This document shows positions 46,301-57,577 of a stretch of 64,000 nucleotides of DNA, one piece after another; within the stretch, counting starts at the first letter, position 1; every line of letters starts with the position of its first letter. Both the position numbers and the translations under genes were made by a program. Under the pieces are notes generated by a model that saw nothing but the letters and a program-made list of their open reading frames with translations, made no database searches and was not told where the DNA came from. Source of the stretch: Symbiodinium natans (lineage: Eukaryota > Sar > Dinophyceae > Suessiales > Symbiodiniaceae); contig CAJNDS010002838.1 of the NCBI GenBank assembly GCA_905221605.1, positions 1 through 64,000 of the forward strand, given 5' to 3'.

Positions 46301-46565
46301 AGCTCAATAAATTCGAAGTCCGTCCGGCAAACAGAGAGGAAGTAGGCTTCACTCGAGATGCCGGAACAGCCTTGGCTCACAAATCGCTTCGAATGGGCTG
46401 CGAGCCTCTACGAGCAACTATCTTGCAGAGCACCCTGAGTTCTGTCCCTACTACGACTACGATGCCAAGCTCGAGTTCTGCAGAGCAGCGCCGGACCTCG
46501 GAGAACAGCCTCGGCGCAAACTCCTCCACTTGGAAGGGATTTTCCAAGCCTGTCCGCGCTAAGAA
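43385..46565 (-). CDS. Phosphatidylinositol phosphate kinase (PIPK) gene
   Basis: The family phosphorylates phosphatidylinositol monophosphates on the cytosolic face of membranes. Exons: about 46565-46480 (VEEFAPRLFSEVRR); about 46350-46150 (EAYFLSVCRTDFEFIELL to NSKSGELFFFTYDHQ, the Gly-rich phosphate loop); 46013-46043 (YLLKSTSELE, catalytic lysine region); 45878-45918 (AQTLIQMLPRYLQR); from 45803 (LKEEPRSILGRYLGLYRA); from 45162 (YDIKGSTRNRISDP, the family hallmark, with KDVNFDEDP); 44770-44808 (VAEVHQADVELLQ); 44541-44592 (EFRIMDFSLLLQCHERI, equivalent of MDYSLL); and from 43549 (YTMGLIDMLVPFS, equivalent of GIID). Linked exons join in phase. An exon before YDIKGST and one before YTMGLID were not found. 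Specificity (type I, II or III) cannot be read. The intron at 44593-44769 is flanked by an 8-bp direct repeat. Confidence 0.92.
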
Positions 46566-46699
46566 CTGAAATCCAGAAGGTGTACACACATGCCCATGTT
46601 TGTCATTCTGCGCGTCTCTGTGCGTGCATGAGTGTGTGTGTTTGCTATAGATTCTTGCGCATGGCGGATAGGCCCAGGCTACTTACGAGGGCTTCAATC

Positions 46700-48480
46700 C
46701 CGCTGCCCCCTTCCAGAACCAATAGTATGCATTACTAGTGCTACACTTCTGCACATGCGTAAGCGTGGCATCGTCGGGCACGGCTCACAAGGAAGAAGAA
46801 TGACGAAGTACGGCTCTAGTTCTGCAGTGCACGGTGCATGTTTGCGTGCCCGTGTGCTCGTTTGGAGGAGGGAGAGGTGGAAGTCGGGGCAGGTTGGGGC
46901 AGGAGAGCGGCTGCCTGACCCGTTTTGGCTTTGTCCTTCCAATGCAGAAGTGCGGGGTTGGACTTGGTTCATCTTGATCCATGAATTCTCCGACGAGGCA
47001 CAGGTCTGCGGGCTGTATGCAGAACCACCGGGTGGCACAGGGAATACGCGGACATGGTCCCGAGTGCAGTCGGAGTAGCTCAGCCTGAAGTTCACCCGGG
47101 CTCTGAGCGCAACCCGCTGCTGCAAAGTAAAGGGGATGCGTATGATGCAGTTCCGCTCTCGGCTGTTCCCCAGATCCCTTGAAGTTCACAGGGCCGCTGC
47201 CGCTCAGGAGCATGGGCAGCCGCGTCTCGAAGGCTTCTTGGCATTTCTCCTTGCCCCCAGCAGCCTGCGTGGCCCACATGGCGACCAAGTCGGAGCAAAC
47301 CTCAGTCGATCAAGATTGCTTAGCTTTACGAACAATCAGGAGGTCGTGGCTCCTTGCTGTCTTGGCTCGCAGTAAATGCAGGTGATATAAGCCCAAGTGG
47401 CAACACTCACGTGAATTCCGATCATTGCCATGATGGAGAAGGACTTGGCAACGAAAGCACAGCGGTGGATTGCAACTTGTTGCAACCCTTTGTGGACATG
47501 CAGCAAATGATGTCTGCAAAGTGCAGGAAGTGTGGATGCCTGCTGCGATTACATGATAAACTGCCGGGGCAAACTCATCTGGCAATGAAATCGGTGATAT
47601 CGGGCCCCTGACATAGTTGTGGTGATCCTTGCTGACGATTCTGTCGTCGTCGTCACGCTCTCTTCCTGACAGCAGCTCGGCAATGTCAGTTTCTAGCAGG
47701 ATGCCATCAGACCCACACAGTCTACTACCTGCCGCAAATTCAGCTGCATGCTCCAGGCCTCGAATTTCATCGAGGATGGACTCGCTTGGGAAATCGTGCC
47801 TCGAAAGCCGCCAGCATTAGAACTAGCAGAAGTCTTAGTCAGGGATGAGAAACGTAGTACTAGTCACTGTAGTCCTCTCCAAACTGAATTGCATCCGTCT
47901 TGATGCCGAGGCACGGCAGCCACTCGCGTGTGTCGTCGAAATTCCCCAGGCCCTCTGGCGAAACTTGGTACTCCTCCGGGCAAAAACACCCTGAAAAGCT
48001 GTGCACAAGCCCGAAGTTTAGTATCCACATTCTCGCCACATGGTTTATCATGCTTCTCCCATCCAGTTGCTGTGACCTCGCCACATTTTCGGGCCCATCG
48101 GAAAGAACCAGCCATCTTCTAAAATTGCGCTCACAACCCAAGCCCTGACTAAGGACCCCAAACCCTTCGTTGCTGGGCCGGCCAGCTCCTCCCACGCAGC
48201 TTCCAGGCCGGCCACTAATCTGCAGCAGCCATCCTTGGCTGCTATTTGTGGGCTAGTGCGGGATGGTTGTTTTTGCCACCTGCTCTGGCTGGACGAACCC
48301 CCCTACACCAAGTAATTCACAAGTAGCACAAGGCTCCAGAAGTGTCCCCCCCTGTCGGATGTCACGAATGTCCCTTCGGAAGTGTCTAATTCCACCCCTC
48401 AGGAGTGCTGTCAAGCGGCCATGACCTGGCGGCCTCGAGATATGTGGGCTTATGGGATGAGTATCTGCATTCTGCAAAAG
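46700..48480 (-). other. Unassigned candidate exons
   Basis: Minus frames at about 47285-47140 (ETRLPMLLSGSGPVNFKGSG), 47130-46980 (ALRARVNFRLSYSDCTRDHV), 48120-47860 (EEYQVSPEGLGNFDDTREWL, ending in a stop) and 48400-48290 (RRDIRDIRQGGTLLEPCATC) look coding. They may be the 5' part of the PIPK gene plus the 3' end of another gene. No family was recognised. Confidence 0.35.
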
Positions 48481-48636
48481 GACGCGGCACCGTTTGCGAC
48501 AGCAACAACGGTAGTATTCGGAAATCGATCTTTGGTGAGGCTGAGAGAGGCACTTGCGAGCTCCTGCGCTTGGATTTTAATCAGCCCAAAAACTTCAGAG
48601 GCTTGCCAGCTCAAAGATGCTCAAAGCCTCCCCCAA

Positions 48637-48663
48637 GTGCCCCCCCCCCCCCCCCCCCCCCCC
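48637..48663. repeat. Uninterrupted C homopolymer (~27 nt)
   Basis: One of several G/C homopolymers in the window; others are at 25789-25803, 33341-33350 and 22480-22497. It is a likely site of sequencing or assembly length error. Confidence 0.9.
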
Positions 48664-49465
48664 GTGATCTGGGCTAAAAACTGTATGGAGTTCAGGTTCG
48701 ATAAAGTTTCTTTTTTTAAGGCTTTGACTGTCTCTCTGGCGTTGCTCGTGCTTTAACCGCTTACATTCGGACAAACCAGGCGAGGAACGGGTGTAAGTGT
48801 AAGTGTTCAGGAATGCCAGGATGGCATGGCAAAAGTTCACGTTAGATCTTCCGAAGCTGCCGAGCAGCGGGTATCCCGACGCGGCATGAATGCGGACATG
48901 CTGCCTGCCTGAACAGCTCAGCATAGACACAGTGTCAGGCTCACATTTTGGAGGCGCTGTGTCCCTAAACTTCGACTCTTCCGAAACTCTGCCTCGACCG
49001 GTCTAGCATGTGCGGAGCCCAACCTCACCTCATCGAGCGATGAGTGCAGGTCGCTCCAGTCTTCAGCTCGAGCAAGGTCTAAGGCCCACAGGTCCAGCAA
49101 CTCCTAACCGCGCAGGAGACTTGCATGACGAGGCATTGGGCATGAACGTGTCGTGGTGAGAGGTCCAAACGTTACGCGCATCGGAAGGTAGGCTGCTTCG
49201 GACAATGCTGTCTACTTAGTCTACTTCAGATACTCCTAAATTGCACGCTGGCTCACTAGCATGTCGTCCTGCTTGCGGTTTTTCTCATGGAGGAACAATG
49301 CAAAGTCTGCCTGGGCAAGCTGGGACAAGTCGTATGATGCAGTGCTATACACTATACATCCTGGCATCTTCCTGGCATCCCCTGGTGGTTGCTGCGGGCA
49401 CTAGATTTTGGGAGCATCTGCCTCGGCGTCTTCAAGCTTCGGCTTCAGCTACAGTACTACACTTA

Positions 49466-50519
49466 CTACACCTCGGCTGCAGGTCTTGGAGTGCGGCTCA
49501 CTGCACCTACCTTCCCAGTAGAATGCTTCTTGAGGCGGCGCTTCGATCGCGGTCGGTCCTCCACCAGAGCTCCCTTTCGCTTCTCGCGGTCCAAGTTCCG
49601 CTTCAACCAGGTCCGGACTGCTTGCCGCGTCCGAGCAGCATACAGCACTTCGCCAGACCGATCCAAAACCCGAAACATTGACCGCCCGTCGCTGCTGCCG
49701 CTGCTGCGGCCAAGCCTCGATGGTGAAGGTGGGATGGTAATGCCGGCTGGGGAACTCGGAAAGGCTGTCGTGGCCAGCTCTGTAACATCAGGGCTGCCAA
49801 GGCCACGGCTTTTCATCGGCGCTGGCCAGGGATCAAGTTCACAAAACAGGTTGCACACACTGCTCCTGCAGCAACGACAGCAGCACGCCTCCTCGTCGCC
49901 CACACCATCCCCAAGTGACTGCGGCCTGTCACTGTCGACCAGAACCCACCACGCCAGCATCCCAAGAATAAAGGTCCCTGCGCAGATGATGACGAACACA
50001 CCCACAACTCCCACGCATTGGATGTGGTAGGTGAAAGATCGCCCGTACAGCACCAGACTGTACACAGCCAGACCAAGTGCTGTTGCCTTGATGGTGCGCC
50101 CGAAGCATCCCATTCTGGCACCAAGCCACTCGAACCAGCTCAGCTTGCATGCGCAGAAGAGGCAGCCACCGAAATCCACCATCATGTACATGCTTATGCA
50201 GAGCACAACCAAGGACCAAAAAGCATCCAGGCTCTCTGCTGTTGGACAAGTAGGTAAAGCTTTCGGCTTGCCAAGAGTTCGCACTGCGAGGAGGAAGCCC
50301 AGACTCAAGAGCCGAATGCCTAGGCGCGAGCCACCAACAGAAGCAGGGAACAAGGCAGAACAACAATGTCAAGAACACCACAAACACCTGCCTTCCAACT
50401 GCCTAGGACCTACACATCCAGATATTTGCCATACAGCATCGCACCGGGGGACCCCATATTGCGCAGTGCTCCTCACCCTGCGATGCCGATGCCACGGTGC
50501 GGCGCGAGGAGATCGCCAT
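49466..50519 (-). CDS. Multi-pass membrane protein with basic C-terminal tail, unknown function
   Basis: An open frame from about 50325 to 49466 encodes at least four hydrophobic segments (IRLLSLGFLLAV, SLVVLCISMYMMVDF, ATALGLAVYSLVLYG, VGVFVIICAGTFILGMLAWW). A Cys-rich turn (EEACCCRCCRSSVCNLFCEL) follows, then a Ser/Pro linker and a tail (FRVLDRSGEVLYAARTRQAV followed by a Lys/Arg-rich stretch). The exon probably starts after CGCCTAG at about 50325. A candidate first exon with ATG at 50519 reads MAISSRRTVASASQGEEHC. A good donor (GGGAAG|GTAGGT) at about 49500 suggests that further exons follow. Cys clusters near the membrane could be palmitoylated, which is inference. The 213-codon plus-strand frame here is antisense shadow. 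Confidence 0.6.
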
Positions 50520-51211
50520 AGCGGGGCAGCTACGTACGGCGGAGCTGGCATTCTCAGGGTCACAGGCTTAGAATGGCTTATGACGTTTTATGACGACTCT
50601 TGCACAGTCACCGAATCCTGGATCCCCCTACATCTCCCCAAAATCAACAGATCTTTGTGGCTTGGGTACTTGGTTTGCGAGCATGGCTCAGCATGACCGG
50701 CTCAGGTTTCAGAACGGATGACGTCAACTCACGAAGGGCCCGGCCAGGAGCCGGCCATCCCTAGCGAGGCGCTGCGGGAGGTCGGAGTCTGCGGCCTGGT
50801 GTGGGCGGATTGTTTGGGACATCAGGTGGAGCCATGATTGAGCAATTGAGCACTGACAGTGACTGACGGTGCACCATGACCTCCGCTCCGCGTCTCGATG
50901 TCAACTGGGCTATTCAATAGGCTATTCAGATCTTTTCAGCTTCCATGCATCAGGTCGAGCTCACCCGCCAGATTTTGCGGCTGCGCGAATTGTGCATACA
51001 AGTGGACTGTGCGCCAGCAGATGTTGACTGGACATATACATACCATGAAAACAGAAACGGGCGACGACTGTGATCTCAGAATCTCAGCCGTGGGTGTGCG
51101 CCTTCGAACTTTCTCTCAGGCAACCGCTGAAACAGGAAGCACACCAGCAAAATGTAGGCTGTCTCCTCTGCGCAAGAAGACCTTCAAATTGCCTGCAATC
51201 GTCAGCGAACT

Positions 51212-52044
51212 TTACAACACTGTGCAGCACTGGTTTTCCTGCTTCTTCTTCTCCACAAAAGCAAACCAAAGCGACGTGGCCCTTGCAATCTCCATCTTGT
51301 TGAGCTCGCCATCACCCATTACGTCCGCTTCCTGTTGAAGCTCAAGGAATCAAACTGAGCAAGCTTAAAAGCTTCACGAGTTTCACACCGAAAGGCACTG
51401 AGGTCTACTATGCCTATTCAATTCTTGCCACATGTCTGGGACCCTTTGGCGCCAAAAAGACTGAAACGTCAAATCTTAGGTTCGGGGCATTCTTTTTTTG
51501 GGGGGAGAGACGGGTGAATTATGAACTCCTTCATGACCCAGTCCGCTTCTGCATCTTCTACTTCCATCCCTCCGTTGAGGTCGGTGAGGTACTGCTTGAG
51601 CTCTTCCTTGGAAAGCTTGCCTGTCTTGGAGACATCATACTTTTCAAGCTTGGACTCGAACAACTGGCGATGTTCCGTGAAGGTGTGCCAGCAAGAGAGA
51701 AGCTCCTCCAATTCCGACACCTCGATGGAGTCATCTCCAGCCTTGTCATAACACTTGAGGAGGAAGTCAACTTGATCTTCGCTGGGAGGCGTCCCAGGTG
51801 GCGTGGAGGAGTCAGTGTCCGTCAGGAGCTTCACGACTTGGCCTCGTTCTAGCTTACCGGTCTTGTTCGTGTCGTATGCCTTGATGATCTTGTTGAGCTT
51901 GACCTTGCGCTGATATTCGCGCCAAGCGGCTTCCTGACGCTTCTGCTCTGCGGCGGATACTGGTGTTGGACGGTAGCCATGGTTGTGTTTCTGTTTGCTG
52001 GCTCGCCTGGCAGCTAGAATGGCAGCAACGTTGCCCACAGGCAT
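51212..52044 (-). CDS. EF-hand calcium-binding protein 1, CAAX-like C-terminus
   Basis: Two exons, 51529-52044 and 51212-51331, join in phase and give 211 residues with four EF-hand-type loops. Loop 1 (DTNKTGKLERGQ) has Gln at position 12 and is probably weak. Loop 2 (DKAGDDSIEVSE), loop 3 (DVSKTGKLSKEE) and loop 4 (DVMGDGELNKME) have acidic or amide ligands and Glu at position 12. The protein ends in Gln-Cys-Cys-Thr-Val-Leu, so CTVL fits a CAAX box with Leu, the geranylgeranyl type, suggesting a calcium-regulated membrane-attached protein. ATG at 52044 is chosen because the paralogue starts at the same aligned point; the upstream frame has no ATG. The 197-nt intron has AGGA at both ends and lies just before loop 4. 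It has about 45% identity with the next gene by eye. Confidence 0.88.
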
Positions 52045-52199
52045 GGCTCTGTTCGAGGCTGTGGATGGAGCCCCGGACGCAGCTGGCACACAGTTGTGTA
52101 GCAAGCTCTACCGAAAACAAACGGTGCTCTTGCTACACGCTCATAATGGCTTTGCTCATCCTGTGACAAATAAAGATACCTCCAAGTCCCCAAACCTCT

Positions 52200-53980
52200 G
52201 TTACGCACTTGATCGCACTTGAGCCGAAGGCCGAGGAAAGAGAACTGACGAACACGCTCGGCCCTTATGGCCCTCATGGGCCTTCCCTACTTGTAGACGC
52301 ATAGATTGTGTAGACACCGAACGGGCACAGCAATGGCCTCCGAGACCTGCTCCAGCTGCCGGACCGAGTTAACCTCTCGTCTCGAAGCAAGAAAAGAAGG
52401 AAGCACTCTCTCTCTCTCTTACAAAAGGAAGCGTTGGTTCATTGGATTTGCTCCCTTTTTCTGGGGGCTGCAATGGTCGCAATGGCCTGCAGGGAGTGTG
52501 GACGGGTCCAAACTTTAGTCCAAACGAAGTCAGCCGAGACACCACCTGAGCCGAGGTGTCATGGGACAGGCAGACGCCCATCGTTAGCCGCAGCCGGGCG
52601 ACATGAGGCCCACGATGCTGCACAGGGCCAGCACTTGGTATTGTGGTATATTGTGGTTTCATGGCAGGGGCTTTCTCGACCTTTACATTGAGTTCAGCTT
52701 TTTGTCTTCCTGGGCGTCTTCAAGATTGGCGGAGGCGCGGTTGGGGGTACAAGAATTTCGAATGAAGCTGCAATTCGTTAGCCTCGCACTTCGCCGGCCT
52801 TCAGTTCCAGTAGTTTGTTCAGTCCGGACTTCTCTCCTAGACTAGACTCTAGACTGACTAAACTGCGCAGAAGACAGCTCTACCGTCAAGCGGACAAAAG
52901 CTTGGACTCTTGAAACTTATTGACCATCGAGCTTTTCAGCGGGGAAACCCAAATCGGGACTGTGGGCGCCAAACTCTCCCCCCCCCCTCTCTTCAGATTC
53001 CCGACATGGCACTTGATCTCATGATCTAGGTTGCTTGGTCCGGAAATGCATCTGTCCCGAAGATTAAAATTTCCTTTCGCTGAACCTTAGCGCTCCTCAT
53101 CACGCACTTCTGAACTTGAAACCTTGTGAGTGCAGAGTTCAGTTTAGGGTTGAGTGCAAGACTCAGTCCAAGGCTGAGCTGAGGATTAAGGTCAGGACTG
53201 AAAGGTCCTGAGTAGAGGACTACGTGACTGCAGTCGCTGCGGACTCTAGACTTGCACGAGACTGTCCAGGAACCTTCGCTAGTCCTGCGCATCTTGTTGC
53301 CACAAACACGGACTTCCTGAAGAGCAAGCCGGCGCTTTGCATCAAGACTCTCGACAAACCGAATTTCCTTGTTCACGGATCTGTCGTGGACGCTGACATG
53401 TCATGGAAATGTATTTTATGCGAATTCCTTTCAAGGATGTTTAGATCAAAACCCAGATATCGGACAGAACAGGCCAAGGAGGGCCTCGATGACCCTCAGA
53501 CAAAGTTGCAAACAAGAACACAAGGAAGCTGCGAAGGAGCTACCTTTCGCAACGATTGCTTCTGCAACGAGCTCTGCTTCCTGCCTGATTCAGCAGTCTG
53601 CAGTTTTGCGACGGGTTGACTAGCAGAAACTTTTCGGGCGCCTGTTGATTCAGAAACGATCGAACAGAACGCAAAGCTGCAAGCTCGCTCTGGACGATCT
53701 GCAGGCCGAAAAGATTCTGGCGTACAGAGCCAGTGAGGCAAGCCAAAAGTTGCTTCATCCGGCTAGAACAGGCTCCGAGACAATCGCAAACTGACTGCCT
53801 TGGAATGCCAAGCTTTCACATCGGGTCTGACACAGTTGCTTCAGACTTTTGACAACAGAGCTAAAGATAGCTGAAGTGCCATGTCGCCTAACTGCTGCAT
53901 CTGCTTCAAAGTGTACTATGTCCTGGCCTGTGCTTGTTGACAAACCTTGTACAATGCCCCTGGAAGGTCTTCTGAGTTAT
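52200..53980. other. Spacer between the two EF-hand genes
   Basis: No exon could be supported on either strand. The region 53090-53210 has a CTGAG/CCTGA-rich irregular repeat. The motif GGCTCAAG on the minus strand at 52218-52225 is discussed as a possible spliced-leader relic. Confidence 0.4.
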
Positions 53981-54056
53981 CTTACAAGCGTGCTAACGAC
54001 GACGACATGGATGTGGCCGAGGGCCTTAAAACTTCTATGGAGGTACTCAAGACATC

Positions 54057-54867
54057 TCAAGACGTGGTGCAACACTGGCTCTGAGGTTTCTTGCCAACGT
54101 AGCCATACCACAGCGCTGTTGCTAGCTCAAGCTCCATCTTGTTGAGTCCACCGTCACGGATGACGTCAGAGGTTGTCATGACCCAGTCCACATCGGTTTG
54201 CTGTACATCGTGGCCACCGTTAAGCTCAGTGAGATAAGCCTTCAGCTCTTCTTTTGAGAGCTTCCCAGTCTTTGAGAGATCATACTTCGCCAACTTCTCG
54301 TCAAAGATGCGCCGCTTTTCGCTAAACGTGTACCAGCAAGACAGAAGCTCCTCCAACTCCTTCGTCCTAATGGAACCGTCTTCCTTCACCTCACAGAGCT
54401 TCAGTAGGAACTCCACCTGTTCCTCGGCTCGGGACAATCCACAAGAACAGACCTGTGGTTTCATGTTCACCGGCCAGGCAGTTTGCATTAACACCTTAGG
54501 CCCTACAACCCAGGCGGCTTAGGTGCGAAACGGATATATTGAGAATATGATCAGGAAGAGAGATAAAGCGTGGCTGCCCTGAAGCATTCTGGTGAGCTTC
54601 CTCAGTCGGAGGAACCCCTGGAGGTGTTGAGGAGTCTGTGTCAGTTAACAGCAGCACTAACTGGGCCCGTTCCAGGCTGCCCTTCCCATGCACGTCATAG
54701 TCCTTGATCGTAAAGTGCAGCCGTGCCTTTCGCTGTAACTCGCGGACCGATGCTTCGTGCCGGTCGTAGCCGTACGTGTACTGAGTTGATCGGTAACCGA
54801 ACATGCCAGTCGAGGCGGACGTGGAAGCACATCCGCGGCGGGCGGCCAGAACAGCCCCCACAGACAT
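54057..54867 (-). CDS. EF-hand calcium-binding protein 2, CAAX-like C-terminus
   Basis: Tandem paralogue of the gene at 51212-52044. Exons 54601-54867 (89 codons, starting MSVGAVLAARR) and 54057-54422 give 210 residues. The four loops are DVHGKGSLERAQ (Gln at position 12, probably weak), EVKEDGSIRTKE, DLSKTGKLSKEE and DVIRDGGLNKME. The shared signature LLTDTDSSTPPG lies between loops 1 and 2. The C-terminus is Gln-Cys-Cys-Thr-Thr-Ser; CTTS fits a CAAX box of the farnesyl type. The single 178-nt intron follows PPTE, with GAGGAA at both ends. This is not the position of the intron in the paralogue, and each gene lacks the intron of the other. Confidence 0.88.
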
Positions 54868-55029
54868 GGCGTCCCGAACGTTGTCGTATCTTAGGCAATT
54901 GCGTTGATGAGTCGTACCGGGTCGTACCGCCGGCTTCAGTTCTTGGTAGGGTAGCTGGTACTGCCGCTTGCCGCTAAGAAACCTTGGCTTGAACCAGACA
55001 GCTTCGGGCAGATCCAAGTCCCCCGCACC

Positions 55030-57550
55030 AGAACTTCACCAGTCAACCCAACAACGCACTGATCCCGATTGTGAGACCTTCAAGCCCTGCAAGATCCTAA
55101 TGGTCCGGCTCAAGTCGGATGCTCTTCTGTGTCTGTGACAACGGCATGGTTCTAAGGCAGTGTTTTCCATCTTTCTGCCGACCCCGGCAAGGCCCGTTTG
55201 AGGAGGGCAAACCCACAGACTTGCCGGTTTTTTTTCTGGATATGCTGGGACCATTCACCCCATAAGTATCGTGTGTTTGGAAGGCTTTTCCAGGCAGTTC
55301 CTTCGTAAAATGAACCAGGATAGGCAAGGGACCCCACAGTACGATTGGTGGTTTTGTTTGTTGTTTCGTTTCTTGCGGTGTCGTTGTTTTTCTGAGTTCT
55401 CATCTTCCCTTGGCTTTTATCATGTGCGGACCAAGACGCACCACGGATGTCTGTTGCGCTGCTTGCGTCCATGGTCATGGTTGCGTTTGCGTTGTTCTGC
55501 CTGTGTTGATGCGGTTGTTGTGTTGCTCTGTTGCTACGTCAATCTGCACGTGGCCGGCTGCGGGCAGCAGCCCCTGCCTTGGTGATGCTTCTCTTTGACT
55601 GCAATGCGCGAGCAACCTGCAATGATACATTCGCAGTGGCAAGTCTGCCTGTTGAGTCTCGCCCTGCTCAATGTCTAGGATTTCCTGAAGCCCTCCTAGC
55701 CAATTCAAAAGTGGCGGCCAAAAGCCCGAGGGCATGTCATTATCATGTCAATGACCAGGTGGGAGCCTTGCCTCCTGTAACAGGACAGCACTGAGTCCTT
55801 CAGCGTAATAAGCGCTTGGGTTTGATGATGCCATGGCAGTGGTCGCTGAGGTGCTAGCACAGTCGAGGCACTAATTGATCTACAGTCGCCGATAGAGCAG
55901 CTAGACCAAAGCAACCACGTCACTGGCTGGTGCAGCAAATTGCACGGAAAGCCACTCAGATCGCTCAAAGCGGACCTGTGGTTTGCTCAGCCATGGGGCA
56001 AGATGGTCCATTTCTGGGCTACTTGGGGTGCCCATGTCTTAGCGGCTGATCTGCAGATGTTTTTTGCTATACTTCCGACTTGGCCCGTGGCCTCCTTGCA
56101 CAGCATGCCAGAGTGCCTCTCCACAGCGCAGACTTCAACCACTTCGCCTGCAACCTGACCAGCACAGCCATCTTGCTCCAAGCACAAGGATTGGTGCAAC
56201 CACAACCAGTTCCTCGCATTGGGCCATGTATGCCAGGACACCCCATTCACTTCGAGAGAAAACACCCCCGCGTTAACATCGAGATCACGGAAACGAAGCG
56301 ATGATGTCGGCACCAACTTCGCCTCGGCTTGCACCGTCAGTGCAAAAGTGCTGCCGCAACCTGTCTGTGCTGCATCGCCTGAACCTAGACATGGATAGGA
56401 TAAACGCAGCATGTTTAAAGGCTGTTTAGTGCAAGAGGGCATACGCCAGCCAGGCGACCCTCTCGCCGATCAATGCCCAACCCGAGCCGTAGATGAGCGG
56501 CACAAGCAACGCATAACCTGACGGCATGAAACAGACACTAGCAACACAGAGGTGAGAAACCAGCACATGGGCACAATTGCCTGGAGCGATTAGTTTCACG
56601 TTGTGTTGTTAACTTGGGCAGCCTTGGTGCAAGCTCGGCCTGCAGTTCAAATTTCTGGACATGCACGAAATGGCCCTGACTGACATTAAAAGGAGTCGAG
56701 GTTTGGCTGCCTTTGCGAAAGTAGGTAGTTTGCTGAATGCTTTCAAGCAGCTATGTCCTTCATATCCTCCCAAAACACTGAAGACGGATGAGGGCGTTGC
56801 GGCATCAAGCCACGTGAGCTTCCCACTATACCAGTCATAGACCTGCAGCTGGAACCAGAGTAAGTCACCGCCATGTCACGTCAACCATCGCCAATGCAAC
56901 ATCTTTCTGAGCGATACTTGCACAATGCTGAGCGCAAACCAGGTTGCTACGTAGTCTCTCTCTTCGAGTCCTCAAGTCTGCGACATGCCCGATTCGGGAG
57001 GACCTTCTTGCAAGACACCCGTCCTGTCCGCATTACATCCCGCACGTGCAGAAGGCCCGGCTGATCCATGAACAAATAGAAGATTTTGAATGGGCGCACG
57101 GCCGAGCCGTAGCCTGAGAGTTCCTCCGAGGGACGATGTGTGGCTGTGGCTGGCAGAGCGCATCGCGGGATGAATTGCGACAAGCATGTGCTATGCGGCT
57201 AGGAATCGGAATACGTGAAGTAGTTGTGGCATCCAGCCTCGGCCCGTTTGCCACTTGTGGAGCAAACTGTTCTTTGGCTTTTGCGCTTAAGATGCTGTGA
57301 CTCTTCTTGGGCCCCAGACTGGGTCGACACCTAGGCAATCATGGCGCTATCACAAGATATCACAAGGTCATCTTGGTTTGCATTTGGAGCAATGTGAGCA
57401 TGTTCTCAAGGGCCTGCGTCGAAGCAGGACTCGAGAGGCATCACCGGACGATCCGGTTTCAACACCTTCAAGGGCTCAGATGTTGGTTCCATTTTTTGGG
57501 CGGTGCTCTCTTTTTGCCGCTTTTTTGCCGCTACTTCCGTCCATGGCCAA
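55030..57550 (-). other. Mostly empty, with possible 3' exons of the glycosidase-like gene
   Basis: Minus frames at about 57180-57000 (SGYGSAVRPFKIFYLFMDQP) and 56380-56230 (RFRDLDVNAGVFSLEVNGVS) look coding. They could be the C-terminal beta-domain exons of the glycoside-hydrolase-like gene upstream, but I could not join them in phase. The region 55030-56000 shows nothing supported. Confidence 0.35.
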
Positions 57551-57577
57551 GATTTGCATATTGGAACGCAGCTGCAC

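Noticed and set aside
49389-50030. 213-codon plus-strand frame
   Set aside because: It is exactly antisense to the multi-pass membrane protein on minus, which has clear hydrophobic periodicity.
55104-55111. GGCTCAAG on the plus strand as a spliced-leader relic
   Set aside because: It is on the strand opposite to the genes and lacks the preceding CCATTTT, and an 8-mer match is expected by chance.
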